DNA of 64,000 bases, taken from the NCBI RefSeq assembly GCF_000820125.1, contig NZ_CDBY01000054.1, positions 39,173-103,172 on the forward strand, given 5' to 3'. Below are positions 38,654 through 51,242 of this stretch, piece after piece. Made by a program: the position numbers and the translations under genes. Under the pieces are notes generated by a model. The model had not been told where the DNA came from and searched no databases. It saw nothing but the letters and a program-made list of their open reading frames with translations. How positions within the stretch are numbered: position 1 is the stretch's first letter; every line of letters starts with the position of its first letter. The stretch comes from Aeromonas simiae. Lineage in GTDB: Bacteria > Pseudomonadota > Gammaproteobacteria > Enterobacterales > Aeromonadaceae.

Positions 38654-39862
38654 TCACGATCGTCCGTCGAGGCGGGCGGTGAAGAGGCCCGCTTCGAGCC
38701 GGGTCTCGATGTGCCAGCCGAGTTTTTCGCAGATGCGCTCGATAATGGTCAGGCCGCAGCCATAGCCGAGCACGGTATCCGGCGCCACCTGGGTTGGATT
38801 GCGAACCGTGAGTACTCCCTCTTTCAGCTGCACCTCGATCCGCCCCTCGGCATAGCTCAGGGCATTTTTCAGCAGGTTGTCGATGGCGATGGTGAGCAGC
38901 GAGAGGGGGGCATGCAGCTGGCTCTGATCGAGCGTGAGCTGCACCGTGATGGCCTCGCGACTCAGCAGTGGTTGCAGGCGGGAGAGCTCGGCCTGGATGA
39001 GGGGGGCCACCTCTTGGGCGGGGCGTTCAATCTCCCCGCTGCGCCCCAGCAGTAGGAAGGTCTCGGTCAGCAGCGCCATCTCGTCGGCGCCAGCGCGAAT
39101 GCGCGCCACCGCGCGCCGGGCTGGGGGCGGCAGCTCGGCAATCTTGTCGAGCAGGGCGGCTGAGCCCTGGATCACCATGTTGGGGGTGCGCAGCTCGTGG
39201 CTGGCAAAGCGGCTGAATTCGCGCTCGCGGGCGAAGACCGCCGCCACTTCGCGCTTGCCCGACAGCAGGGCCAGCTCGATCTCGCGCAGCTCCTGCCAGG
39301 GGGCATCCGGGGTGAAGTCAGCCTGCTCCGGCGTCAGGTGGGCCACCCGCTGGCGCAGTCGCTCCAGCGGCCGGGTGATGTGGCGCACCAGCCAGAAGCC
39401 AAAGCCAAGCGCGGCCAGCAGCATGCCGACCCCGATCAGGCGGGTGGTCGTGTGGAGCGTCTCTTCGTAGGGGTCGAGGTAGTCGTCGGCATCGTCGTTG
39501 AACACCAGATAGAGCAGCCCCTGGCCCGAGGGGTGGTGCGCCACCAGGAAGTGCTTGTCCTCGTCGCCGAGTTCGTGCTCGTAAAATCCGGGTTTGGCGT
39601 ACGGGGTGAGCCAGGGGGGCATGCGGCCGGCCTCGCTCCAGTAGCTGGAGAACTGGCGCGGGTTGGGGGCGGGGGCCGCCTCGCCCAGCCGCCGCCAGTC
39701 GTCGTCGTAACGCAGGGTCTCGGCCTCCAGCCAGTGGCGCAGGCTCAGCTCCTCCATCTTGTCCTCGGCCACCATCATCAGCCCGGTGGTGAGCAGCAGA
39801 AACAGCAGGCCGGCCCCGCCGAGGGCGAGGATCAGGTGGCGGCGCAGGCTCGGCAGGCTCAT
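38654..39862 (-). CDS. Sensor histidine kinase of an OmpR-type two-component system
   Basis: 402 residues: helix one (about 10-31), a periplasmic domain to about 140 rich in acidic and aromatic residues, helix two (143-160), HAMP, the phospho-acceptor His222 in SHELRTPN, the N-box DNLLKNALSY and a late GYGCGLTIIERI. The usual DxGxG between them is replaced by RNPTQVAPDTV, so the ATP lid is atypical. It overlaps the regulator by four bases. Architecture resembles VprB/CarS of vibrios, which respond to acid and polymyxin, but this identity is not certain. Confidence 0.88.
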   Translation of the reverse strand: MSLPSLRRHLILALGGAGLLFLLLTTGLMMVAEDKMEELSLRHWLEAETLRYDDDWRRLGEAAPAPNPRQFSSYWSEAGRMPPWLTPYAKPGFYEHELGDEDKHFLVAHHPSGQGLLYLVFNDDADDYLDPYEETLHTTTRLIGVGMLLAALGFGFWLVRHITRPLERLRQRVAHLTPEQADFTPDAPWQELREIELALLSGKREVAAVFAREREFSRFASHELRTPNMVIQGSAALLDKIAELPPPARRAVARIRAGADEMALLTETFLLLGRSGEIERPAQEVAPLIQAELSRLQPLLSREAITVQLTLDQSQLHAPLSLLTIAIDNLLKNALSYAEGRIEVQLKEGVLTVRNPTQVAPDTVLGYGCGLTIIERICEKLGWHIETRLEAGLFTARLDGRS

Positions 39863-40527
39863 GGTGCCACCAGCCGGTAGCCCTGGCCGTGCACCGTCTC
39901 CAGCATGGGGGTGTCGAATGGCTTGTCGAGGGCGCCGCGCAGGGCATAGATGTGGCTGCGCAGGGCGTCGGAGTCCGGCTCCTCGTCACCCCAGATGGTA
40001 TCGAGCACCTCCTGGCGGCTGACCACGGCCGGGGCCCGGCGTGCCAGCAGGGTCAGGATCCGAAACGGGATCTTGCCAAGGCGCAGCTCGATGCCGGCGC
40101 GCTCAGCCCGCCCACAGGCGGGATCGAGGGTGAGATCCCCCACCGAAATCTGGCCCACGTCGCCGCGCGGGCCACGCAGGGCCAGCGCTTGCAGGCGCAC
40201 CTCCAGCTCCTCCATGGCGAACGGTTTGACCAGATAGTCGTCGCCACCGGCGCGAAAGCCGGCCAGCTTGTCCTCCAGACTGTCGCGGGCGGTGAGGAAG
40301 ATGACCGGGGTGGCGATCCCCTCCTCGCGCAGGCGGGTGACCGCGCTCAGGCCGTCGAGGCGTGGCATCATCACGTCCATGATGATGACGTCAAAGCGTT
40401 GTTCGGCCAGCCGTTGCAGCGCCGCCTGACCGTGATAGGCGCAGTCAACCGTGTGGCCGGCCAGCTCCAGATAGTCGAGGATGGTCTCCATGACCTGCGG
40501 ATTGTCCTCCACGAGCAGGATCTTCAT
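39859..40527 (-). CDS. OmpR-family response regulator
   Basis: 222 residues. Receiver domain 1-118 with acidic pocket LLVEDNP, phospho-acceptor Asp51 in IIMDVMMP, and Lys in VKPFAMEEL; C-terminal winged helix (130-222) with RLGKIPFRILTLLARRAPAVVSR and SHIYALRGAL. Partner of the histidine kinase that overlaps it. It is divergent from two small exported-protein genes that are likely targets. Confidence 0.93.
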   Translation of the reverse strand: MKILLVEDNPQVMETILDYLELAGHTVDCAYHGQAALQRLAEQRFDVIIMDVMMPRLDGLSAVTRLREEGIATPVIFLTARDSLEDKLAGFRAGGDDYLVKPFAMEELEVRLQALALRGPRGDVGQISVGDLTLDPACGRAERAGIELRLGKIPFRILTLLARRAPAVVSRQEVLDTIWGDEEPDSDALRSHIYALRGALDKPFDTPMLETVHGQGYRLVAP

Positions 40528-40606
40528 CGTGTTCCTCCTTTCACGTCCTCTTCACGCGATGGCTGCCATGCTGCCTCCATCGTTAACCGACAGAGAGGAT
40601 CATCCC

Positions 40607-41029
40607 ATGCTCAAACGTATTTGTCCCCTGCTTATGCTGCTTCCCATGCTGGCCAGCGCTGCTGTGCCGCCCGAGTTCAAGGTCACCGGTCTTGCCAGCT
40701 GGCAACTGGGTCGCCTGATGATCAACGGCATCCCCTTCACCCTCGACAACCGAACCCGTTTCGACGACGGTCTGACCGAAGACACCCTCGGCGGCACCTG
40801 GGTCGAGCTGGAAGGGGTGGTACAGGGGGAGACCAATCTGGTGCACGAAATTGACCGTGCCGACCGCCAGCACGATCACGACATGGATATCGTCGGTACG
40901 GTGCAAGAGGGCCGGTTATGGGGCTACGGCGCCAGCGACGACAGCCTCAACCCCTTTGAGGGGCGCTGGGCCGATCTGGAGTGCCGCTTCGATGGCAAGG
41001 TGCTCTCCGCCTGCCGCCGCGATGACTGA
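40607..41029 (+). CDS. Small exported DUF5666-like protein
   Basis: 140 residues. Cleavable signal peptide (1-19, LLMLLPMLASAAV). The mature part has an OB-fold-like pattern with GLASWQLGRLMINGIPFTLD, RFDDGLTEDTLGGTWVELEG and ends with two cysteines (LECRFDGKVLSACRRDD) that could form a disulfide. It resembles DUF5666 proteins. Divergent from the response regulator with 79 bases between, and with GAGAGGA before the start. Function unknown; regulation by the adjacent system is inferred. Confidence 0.75.
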   Translation: MLKRICPLLMLLPMLASAAVPPEFKVTGLASWQLGRLMINGIPFTLDNRTRFDDGLTEDTLGGTWVELEGVVQGETNLVHEIDRADRQHDHDMDIVGTVQEGRLWGYGASDDSLNPFEGRWADLECRFDGKVLSACRRDD

Positions 41030-41100
41030 CAGAATCGCCGAGGTCGGGCCCGCCCGCAGGGATCTATGATTGGGGTCCCTGACTGAGGAGGGCCCGGAGC

Positions 41101-41583
41101 ATGGCTGGATGGAGACGAAAGGGGGCGAGCGCAATGCTCGCCCTGCTGCTGCTCGGCACGGCGTGTGGTGAGGAGCTGTGGTTGGTCGAGCTGGAGGCGG
41201 ATGACGGTCTCTGGCTCCACTTCAAGGGAGCGGCGCTCGAGCGCGGCAGTGCCCCGGTATGGCAGGGGAGCCAGCTGCTGGGCCATGAGTTAAGGCCAGG
41301 CACCCGCTTGGCCCTGTGGCAGGAGGCCGGAGTGGCGAGCCGCATTACCGTGCCAGACCCCGCCGAACCGCCGCCAGCCGATTGGCAGCGTGGTCAGGAT
41401 CGTCTGCGGCTGCGCACGGGCAACACCCTGCAACTGGCTCGTCTTGGCACCGTCTTGCTGCACGAGGAGGTGCGCTGGGTCAACGGTTCGGCCGCCGATC
41501 TGCATCCCGGCAGCGAGTTGGTGCTGATCCGCTCCGCAGAGGGGCAGTTGCGCCAGATTGACGTCATCAATCCGGAGGAGTGA
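41101..41583 (+). CDS. Small putative lipoprotein
   Basis: 160 residues. Residues 11-23 (SAMLALLLLGTAC) look like a lipoprotein signal with Cys23, after a basic N-terminus. The mature part is strand-rich with repeated LRLRTGN/VLLHEEVRW patterns and no recognised domain. GGAGGG upstream of ATG. It lies 71 bases after the DUF5666-like gene and may be co-transcribed with it. Not recognised; hypothetical. Confidence 0.65.
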   Translation: MAGWRRKGASAMLALLLLGTACGEELWLVELEADDGLWLHFKGAALERGSAPVWQGSQLLGHELRPGTRLALWQEAGVASRITVPDPAEPPPADWQRGQDRLRLRTGNTLQLARLGTVLLHEEVRWVNGSAADLHPGSELVLIRSAEGQLRQIDVINPEE

Positions 41584-41740
41584 TGCCGCATCCTTCTATT
41601 GGAGTGAGGCTCCCTGATCCCCTATTGGCAGGGCCTGTCCTGGCTCTGCCTCCCACCCTTATCCCGTTGTGAAGGGGGCCATTGTGGCCCCCTTTGCCTT
41701 TATCTATGATGTTGCCTTCTTTTGTCACTGGAATGGCAAG

Positions 41741-42154
41741 ATGTTCTCCCAACTGCTCGGCTCCCTGAGTGGAGTGCTCCCCTTTATCGCTTACTTTTTG
41801 TTGGCCATGGGGCTGCTGGCGATCTTCGTTCGCCTCTATACCTGGCTGACTCCACACCACGAATTTGCCCTGATCCGCGCCGGTAATCCGGCGGCGGCCA
41901 CCGCGTTTGGCGGGGCTCTCATCGGCTTCGCCCTGCCGCTCTCCAGCGCCATCAGCCACTCCCTCTCCCTGATCGATTGTGCCATCTGGGGGGCGATCGC
42001 CCTGCTGGTGCAAGTGGCCGCCTTTCGGGTTATGCGACTGTGGCTCACTGATCTGAGTGAGCGGATTTCCCGCGGGGAGATGGCCTGCGCGATTTTGCTG
42101 GCTTCCACCGCCCTGTCGGTGGGGCTGCTCAATGCCGCCTGCATGACCTACTGA
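41741..42154 (+). CDS. DUF350 membrane protein
   Basis: 137 residues with four membrane helices: IAYFLLAMGLLAIFVRLYTWL, AAATAFGGALIGFALPLSSAI, IWGAIALLVQVAAFRVM and MACAILLASTALSVGLLNAAC. The pattern GGALIGFALPLSSAI is a DUF350 signature (YjfL family). In E. coli yjfL is beside yjfM and yjfC, the same trio as here. The ATG at 41741 has GGAATGG upstream; an earlier ATG (41669) gives a non-membrane extension. It starts a three-gene operon. Confidence 0.85.
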   Translation: MFSQLLGSLSGVLPFIAYFLLAMGLLAIFVRLYTWLTPHHEFALIRAGNPAAATAFGGALIGFALPLSSAISHSLSLIDCAIWGAIALLVQVAAFRVMRLWLTDLSERISRGEMACAILLASTALSVGLLNAACMTY

Positions 42155-42161
42155 GGTATCC

Positions 42162-42698
42162 ATGAAGAGCAGCAACAAGCGCAGCAGCAGGGTGGCATTG
42201 GTGATGATGGTGCCGACAGCCTCCCTATGGTTACAAGGGTGCAACGAACGCCCCGAGCTGGCCTATGTCTACACCTCGGCCGAGGCCTGTGCCGCTGTTC
42301 CGGGTAATGATCCGGCTCGGTGCCAGCTGGCCTTTGCAGAGGCCAGCAGTCGTCACCTCCTGCGGGCGCCCCGTTATCCTGACCGGGTAGAGTGTGAGGC
42401 GGACTTTGGCGCGGGAGGGTGTGAGGATAAGGTGCCGCGGATGAGGGGGATTCTGACCAGCGGTGTTGCCATCGGAACAGACCCTGTCCCTGGGATCCCG
42501 ACCCAGGCGCTCTATCAGCGCATTGATGAGCCCTATACACTGCGTACGGCGCAAGGGGTACGCCTCCCTGCGGGCAGCAGCCTGGTGCGGGTTTGCCAGA
42601 GTGCAGTGGCGTTGGCGCCGACCCAGCAGGTTCGGCGGGGTGGTTTCGGGGGAGAAGCTGCCCGGCGTGCCAGTCACTGCCAGAGTAGCGGGGGTTAG
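42162..42698 (+). CDS. DUF1190 protein (YgiB/YjfM-like), probable lipoprotein
   Basis: 178 residues. Short basic N-terminus, a hydrophobic stretch and a possible lipobox ending at Cys27 (SLWLQGC). Conserved patterns of DUF1190 are AYVYTSAEACAAVPGNDPARCQLAFAEA at 36-63 and a long loop ending in a serine/glycine-rich tail. In E. coli ygiB precedes ygiC in the same way. It lies seven bases after the DUF350 gene and two before the ATP-grasp gene. Molecular role unknown. Confidence 0.8.
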   Translation: MKSSNKRSSRVALVMMVPTASLWLQGCNERPELAYVYTSAEACAAVPGNDPARCQLAFAEASSRHLLRAPRYPDRVECEADFGAGGCEDKVPRMRGILTSGVAIGTDPVPGIPTQALYQRIDEPYTLRTAQGVRLPAGSSLVRVCQSAVALAPTQQVRRGGFGGEAARRASHCQSSGG

Positions 42699-42700
42699 AC

Positions 42701-43855
42701 ATGGAGCGCATCTCCCTGCCCGAGCGGCCGGACTGGCGTGAGCGGGCTGCTGAGCTTGGCTTTGAGTTTCATACCTTCGATGGCGAGCCCTATTGGGACG
42801 AGAGCGCTTGCTACCGTTTTGGCTTGCGCCAGATAGAGGATGATCTGGAGGCGCCTACCGAGGAGCTGCATCAGATGGCCCTCTCGCTGGTGGCGAAGAT
42901 TGTGGTCAGCGAGGCGCTGCTGACTCGACTCGATATCCCCGAATACTGCTGGCCTGCCCTGGAGGCGTCCTGGCGGCGCCGGGATCCCCATCTCTATGGC
43001 CGGCTGGATCTTGCCTATGACGGGCATGGGCCCGCCAAGCTGTTGGAGCTTAACTACGACACCCCCACCTCGCTCTATGAATCGGGCTTCTTCCAATGGA
43101 TTTGGCTGGAAGATCAGGTCTGTCGGGGTGTGCTGCCGGCCGGGGTCGATCAGTTCAACTCCTTGCAGGAGAAGCTCTATGGCGCCTTCGTCGCCCGAGG
43201 CAATGGCGGCCCACTGCATTTCACCTGCGTGGGCGAGAATCTGGAGGACAGGGGAAATCTCGACTACCTCATCGATATCGCCTTGCAGGCAGGCTGTGAT
43301 GCCCGCTTTGTCGATCTGGAGGATATTGGCGAGCTGGGAGGGCAGTTGGTGGATCTCGGCAACGAACCCATCCACGACATGTTCAAGCTCTACCCCTGGG
43401 AGTTCATGGTGCGCGAGCCGTTTGGCCAGACACTGCTGACCAGCCAGACCCGCTTTATTGAGCCCGCCTGGAAGATGATCCTCTCCAACAAGGGGATACT
43501 GCCCTTGTTGTGGCAGTCCTTCCCTGACCACCCCAACCTGTTGCCCGCCTTCTTTGACTCGCAACCCACCAGCCCGATGGCACCGGGCTGGGTGCGCAAG
43601 CCCCTCTACTCCCGGGAGGGGGCCAATATCGAGCTGGTGGATCATCAGGGAGCACGCCTGCACGAGCCGGGCCCCTACGACGACTCGGGCTATGTGCGTC
43701 AGGCATTTCACCCCTTGCCCTGCTTTGCCGGCAGTTACACCCTGATCGGCAGTTGGATGGTCGGCGATGCGGCGGCCGGTATCGGCATCCGCGAGGACGC
43801 CACCCTGATCACCAAGGACAGCTCCCGCTTCTTGCCCCATATCATCCTCGACTAG
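42701..43855 (+). CDS. ygiC: Glutathionylspermidine synthase-like ATP-grasp protein (YgiC/YjfC)
   Basis: 384 residues of the glutathionylspermidine-synthase ATP-grasp domain. Landmarks are FDGEPYWDESACYRF near 24-38, LYGRLDLAYDGHGPAKLLELNYDTPTSL, YPWEFMVREPFGQTLL and ILSNKGILPLLWQSFPDHPNLLPAFF. YgiC-type proteins keep the ATP-binding residues but lack the amidase domain, so they may ligate a small molecule or peptide that is not glutathionylspermidine. It ends an operon of DUF350, DUF1190 and this gene, suggesting a conserved envelope-modifying module. Confidence 0.87.
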   Translation: MERISLPERPDWRERAAELGFEFHTFDGEPYWDESACYRFGLRQIEDDLEAPTEELHQMALSLVAKIVVSEALLTRLDIPEYCWPALEASWRRRDPHLYGRLDLAYDGHGPAKLLELNYDTPTSLYESGFFQWIWLEDQVCRGVLPAGVDQFNSLQEKLYGAFVARGNGGPLHFTCVGENLEDRGNLDYLIDIALQAGCDARFVDLEDIGELGGQLVDLGNEPIHDMFKLYPWEFMVREPFGQTLLTSQTRFIEPAWKMILSNKGILPLLWQSFPDHPNLLPAFFDSQPTSPMAPGWVRKPLYSREGANIELVDHQGARLHEPGPYDDSGYVRQAFHPLPCFAGSYTLIGSWMVGDAAAGIGIREDATLITKDSSRFLPHIILD

Positions 43856-43934
43856 TTAGGCACCATGGAGGGGGCAAGTGGTCGGCATTGTTAATGGCTT
43901 GTACTTTAAATTTCCCCGCTTATACTGGCCCCAT

Positions 43935-44030
43935 CTTGTCGGAGTGCTGACCGTCGAACGACGCAAAGCTGAGACCGTTCATTCGGGATCCGTGGAACCT
44001 GATCAGGTTAAAACCTGCGAAGGGAACAAG
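43935..44030 (+). promoter_or_regulatory. TPP riboswitch aptamer of the thi operon
   Basis: P1 is CTTGT with ACAAG. The pyrimidine-sensing loop CTGAGACCG is at 43969-43977 and the pyrophosphate side carries GGAACCTGATCAGGTTAAAA then CTGCGAAGGGAACAAG. The sequence nearly matches the E. coli thiC aptamer. Thiamin pyrophosphate binding lowers expression of thiC and the genes after it. Confidence 0.95.
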
Positions 44031-44113
44031 GGTAACTTGCGGGTTACCGCGCCGGGAGAGGGACAAGCTTCTTCCGCTCATCGAAGGGATCACCCTTGAT
44101 GGGTCAGGGCGCA

Positions 44114-44215
44114 CAGGAGGGAGTCAGTCCCGTCCGGTTGTCCATCGCCTTGCCCACCGAGGGCAGCACAACCGGAAGCAGCAGAGCGGAGATCCATCCC
44201 GCGCACTCCCTCCTG
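44114..44215 (+). promoter_or_regulatory. Long nested hairpin in the thiC leader
   Basis: An 11-bp perfect outer stem (CAGGAGGGAGT 44114-44124 with ACTCCCTCCTG 44205-44215) encloses an 8-bp stem CCGGTTGT/ACAACCGG (44134-44141, 44168-44175) and an innermost TTGCCC/GGGCAG. It lies between aptamer and start codon. No U tract, so it is not a normal terminator; it could be the expression platform or an RNA-stability element. Confidence 0.55.
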
Positions 44216-44277
44216 ACATGAACACCCCGCCGCAAGTTCATCTTCTCCTCGAACTCCAGACAAGCAAACACCCATAA

Positions 44278-47943
<3,666 letters not shown>

Positions 47944-47954
<11 letters not shown>

Positions 47955-48726
47955 TGCGGCTTCTCTTAGTGACAACGAGTATCTCAGATACGGCCGCCAG
48001 CTGATGCTGGCGGAAGTGGGAGAGGAAGGTCAGGCGCGGCTGAAAGATAAGTCTGTGTTGATCGTGGGCCTCGGCGGGCTCGGCTCGCCGCTCGCCCTCT
48101 ATCTGGCCGGGGCCGGGGTCGGCACATTGTGGCTGGCCGATGGCGATACGGTCGATTCGAGCAATCTGCCGCGCCAGATCTTGTTCGATAGCGAGGCGGT
48201 CAACCACTCCAAGGCGGAGCTGGCCCGCGAGCGGTTGGCCGCCCACAACCCGCTGGTGGAGCTGATCGCCATCAACCAGCGGCTCGATGCCGCCAGTCTG
48301 CCGGAGTTTGTGGCCGAGGTAGATCTGGTGCTCGACAGCTGTGACAACCTCGCCACCCGCCAGGCCATCAACGCCGCCTGCGTGGAGCAGGGCAAGCCCT
48401 GGATCTCGGCCGCCGCCGTGGGCTGGCAGGGGCAGTTGATGGCGCGCACCCGCACGGATCACGCCTGCTACGCCTGCCTCTATCCGCCCGGCACTCAAGT
48501 GAGCCAGAGCTGCGAGAGCAGCGGCGTCACCGGCCCCTTGGTCGGTGTGATGGGCTCGTTGCAGGCGCTGGAGGCGCTGAAAGTGTTGCTCGGTCTGCCG
48601 AGCCCGGTGGCGGGCACCTTGCGCCGCTTCGATGCGCTGGCCCATCAGTGGCAGTGCCTGCGCTTGCCCGCCGACCCCGACTGCCCGGTCTGCGGCAGCA
48701 CCAAGAATAAGGAGAGCAAGGCATGA
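47944..48726 (+). CDS. thiF: ThiF, ThiS adenylyltransferase
   Basis: 260 residues of the E1-like family. The nucleotide loop [21 protein letters not shown] (about 35-55), the [16 protein letters not shown] segment, [11 protein letters not shown] and two zinc CxxC pairs (CYAC, CPVC). ThiF adenylates the C-terminal glycine of ThiS so that sulfur can be loaded. It overlaps thiDE by 11 bases and the thiS start by four. Confidence 0.94.
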
Positions 48727-48929
48727 CCTTGACCGTTCGACTCAATGACAAGGAGCAGGCCATCGCGGCCGGCCAGAGTGTCGCCGATCTGCTGGTGACC
48801 CACGACATCAATCCCCAGGGGGTGGCGGTGGCCCTCAACGGCGCCGTGCTGCCCCGTGGCCGCTGGGCCGAGACCCCGCTCAACGAGGGGGACGAGATCC
48901 ACCTTTTTACCGCCATCGCCGGAGGCTGA
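48723..48929 (+). CDS. thiS: ThiS, sulfur carrier protein
   Basis: 68 residues of ubiquitin-like fold ending in the required Gly-Gly (AIAGG). [26 protein letters not shown] is the standard core. Its thiocarboxylate donates sulfur for thiazole formation by ThiG. Start overlaps thiF by four bases; thiG starts one base after its stop. Confidence 0.95.
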   Translation: MTLTVRLNDKEQAIAAGQSVADLLVTHDINPQGVAVALNGAVLPRGRWAETPLNEGDEIHLFTAIAGG

Positions 48930-48930
48930 C

Positions 48931-49698
48931 ATGCTGACCATTGCCGATCACACTTTTTCTTCGCGCCTCTTCACCGGCACCGGCAAGTTTGCCCGCCCGG
49001 ATCTGATGGCCGCCGCTATCGAGGCGAGCGGCTCCGAGCTGGTCACCATGGCCATCAAGCGGCTCGAGCCGGGCAAGGCCCACGACGATATCCTCACGCC
49101 CCTTCGGCAGCTCGGGGTCAAGCTGTTGCCCAACACCTCCGGCGCCAAGAGCGCCGCCGAGGCGGTGTTTGCCGCTCACCTCGCCCGCGAGGCGCTGGGC
49201 ACGAACTGGCTGAAACTCGAGATCCACCCCGATCCCAAATACCTGCTGCCCGATCCCATCGAGACGCTGAAAGCCGCCGAGCAGTTGGTCAAAGAGGGGT
49301 TCGTGGTGCTGCCCTACTGCGGCGCCGACCCTGTGCTGTGCAAACGGCTCGAAGAGGTGGGCTGCGCCGCCGTGATGCCGCTCGGCGCGCCGATTGGCTC
49401 GAACCAGGGACTGGTGACCCGGGAGTTTCTCTCCATCATCATCGAGCAGGCCAAGGTGCCTGTGGTGGTGGATGCGGGGATAGGCGCCCCGAGCCACGCG
49501 GCGGCTGCCTTTGAGCTGGGCGCCGATGCGGTGCTGGTGAACACGGCGATCGCTGTCAGCGGCGACCCGGTCGCCATGGGCCGCGCCTTTGCGCTGGCCT
49601 GTGCGGCAGGGCGCGGCGCCTATGAGGCGGGCCTCGGCGCGCGCGGCGTACAGGCGCAGGCCTCCAGCCCGCTCACCGATTTTCTGGGGGCGCTATGA
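48931..49698 (+). CDS. thiG: ThiG, thiazole synthase
   Basis: 255 residues of TIM-barrel fold. Landmarks are [33 protein letters not shown], the lysine-bearing [17 protein letters not shown] (Schiff base with DXP) and [21 protein letters not shown] with [18 protein letters not shown]. It assembles thiazole phosphate from DXP, dehydroglycine and ThiS thiocarboxylate, working with ThiH. The stop overlaps thiH by four bases. Confidence 0.96.
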   Translation: MLTIADHTFSSRLFTGTGKFARPDLMAAAIEASGSELVTMAIKRLEPGKAHDDILTPLRQLGVKLLPNTSGAKSAAEAVFAAHLAREALGTNWLKLEIHPDPKYLLPDPIETLKAAEQLVKEGFVVLPYCGADPVLCKRLEEVGCAAVMPLGAPIGSNQGLVTREFLSIIIEQAKVPVVVDAGIGAPSHAAAAFELGADAVLVNTAIAVSGDPVAMGRAFALACAAGRGAYEAGLGARGVQAQASSPLTDFLGAL

Positions 49699-50840
49699 GA
49701 CACTTCGATCCCATCGAGGGGGATAGTTTTCTCGATAGATGGCGCGAACTTGAGTGGGACGACGTGGGCATGCAGGTGCGCTCCAAGACGGCCGCCGATG
49801 TGGAGCGTGCCCTGAGTGCCCCGCGCCGCACCCTGAGCGATTTTATGGCGCTGATCTCCCCTGCCGCCGAGGCGTATCTGCCGCAGATGGCGGCCGAGGC
49901 CGAGCGCCTGACCCGCCAGCGTTTTGGCAACACGGTGGGCTTTTATGTGCCGCTCTATCTGTCGAACCTGTGCGCCAACGACTGCACCTATTGCGGCTTT
50001 TCCATGAGCAACCGCTTAAAGCGCAAGACCCTGAGCCTGGAGGAGGTTGAGCGCGAGTGTCAGGCCATCAAGGCGCTCGGCTTTGACAGCGTGCTGCTGG
50101 TGACCGGTGAGCACGAGACCAAGGTGGGGCTCGCCTATTTTCGTGAGGTGATGCCCCTCATCCGCCGCCACTTCAGCACGGTGGCGATGGAGGTGCAGCC
50201 CCTCTCCCAGGCCGAATACACCGAGCTGAAAACCCTCGGCCTCGACGCCGTCATGGTCTATCAGGAGACCTATCACGCCCCCACCTATGCCCGCCACCAC
50301 CTGCGCGGCAACAAGCAGGACATCGAGTGGCGCCTCGCCACACCGGACAGGTTGGGCCGCGCCGGCATCGACAAGATAGGGCTGGGGGCGCTGATCGGGT
50401 TATCGAGGGATTGGCGCGCCGACAGCTATTTCGTTGCCGAGCATCTGAGCTGGCTTGAGCGCCACCACTGGCAGAGCCGCTATTCCCTCTCTTTCCCGCG
50501 CCTGCGCCCCTGCACCGGTGGGCTGGAGCCGGAAGTGGTCATGTCGGATCGCCAGCTGGCGCAGCTGATCTGCGCTTGGCGCCTCTTCTCGCCCACCCTG
50601 GATTTGTCGCTATCGACCCGCGAGTCGGCGACCTTTCGCAACGGCGCGGTGCGCCTTGGTATCACCCAGATGTCGGCTGAGTCGCGCACCCAGCCGGGGG
50701 GCTATGCCGAGGGGGATAAAGAGGAGCTGGAGCAGTTCGCCATCCACGACGATCGCCGGGTTGGCGAGGTGGCGGCCGCCGTGCGCCAGGCGGGGTTGCA
50801 GCCGGTGTTCAAGGATTGGGAACCCTTCCTGGGCCGATAG
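49695..50840 (+). CDS. thiH: ThiH, 2-iminoacetate synthase (radical SAM tyrosine lyase)
   Basis: 381 residues. The radical-SAM cluster motif [11 protein letters not shown] is at about 93-103 (CxxxCxxC), with [36 protein letters not shown] and [16 protein letters not shown] downstream. It splits tyrosine to dehydroglycine and p-cresol for ThiG. Use of ThiH rather than the oxygen-dependent ThiO fits a facultative anaerobe. Last gene of the operon; no strong terminator was seen, and a repeat-rich gap follows. Confidence 0.95.
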   Translation: MRHFDPIEGDSFLDRWRELEWDDVGMQVRSKTAADVERALSAPRRTLSDFMALISPAAEAYLPQMAAEAERLTRQRFGNTVGFYVPLYLSNLCANDCTYCGFSMSNRLKRKTLSLEEVERECQAIKALGFDSVLLVTGEHETKVGLAYFREVMPLIRRHFSTVAMEVQPLSQAEYTELKTLGLDAVMVYQETYHAPTYARHHLRGNKQDIEWRLATPDRLGRAGIDKIGLGALIGLSRDWRADSYFVAEHLSWLERHHWQSRYSLSFPRLRPCTGGLEPEVVMSDRQLAQLICAWRLFSPTLDLSLSTRESATFRNGAVRLGITQMSAESRTQPGGYAEGDKEELEQFAIHDDRRVGEVAAAVRQAGLQPVFKDWEPFLGR

Positions 50841-51242
50841 AGGCGGCCAGGCCCCCCTTTGCTAGTGGCATCCCGGCGTTCAGCCAGACTCCGTGCCTGT
50901 GGCAAGCAGGCACGGCTGCGCCGTGCAATCGTAGGGTCGATTAGCCGTCAGGCGTAATCGTCCGCTTTGTGGTGTGTCTGATGGATGGCACGGCTTTGCC
51001 GTGCAGGACGCGAGGCCGCTGGCCTCGAAGGGGTTTCGCCCGCCCTTCGGGCTTGGGCGAGTAACTTTTCTTTGCGTGGCCAAAGAAAAGTCACCAATCG
51101 AGCGGCCACCCCCGCTTATTCGCCCGACTTACGTCGGGTTCCTTCGGCTCACCAGCTTGTCGGCGAGTTCTGGGACACCCACTATTTTGACAGGGGTGTA
51201 GTGGTCTGCTTGGCTTAAGCGACAGCGCAGAGGGAACTCGCC
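50841..51242. repeat. Palindromic repeat array upstream of the transposase
   Basis: About 400 bases full of short inverted repeats: GCACGGCTGCGCCGTGC (50910-50926) and its near copy GCACGGCTTTGCCGTGC (50988-51004), a CGATTA/TAATCG stem (near 50938-50960), GAGGCCGCTGGCCTC (51011-51025) and CTTTTCTTTG/CAAAGAAAAG (51066-51091). A TGGGACACCCAC (51171-51182) faces the four GTGGGTGTCCCA copies downstream. These look like REP-type elements linked to the Y1 transposase. Confidence 0.75.

Noticed and set aside
44114-44215. Possible tRNA-like or attenuator structure in the thiC leader
   Set aside because: The stems are nested, not cloverleaf, and there is no CCA end, anticodon arm or U-tract; described only as a hairpin.
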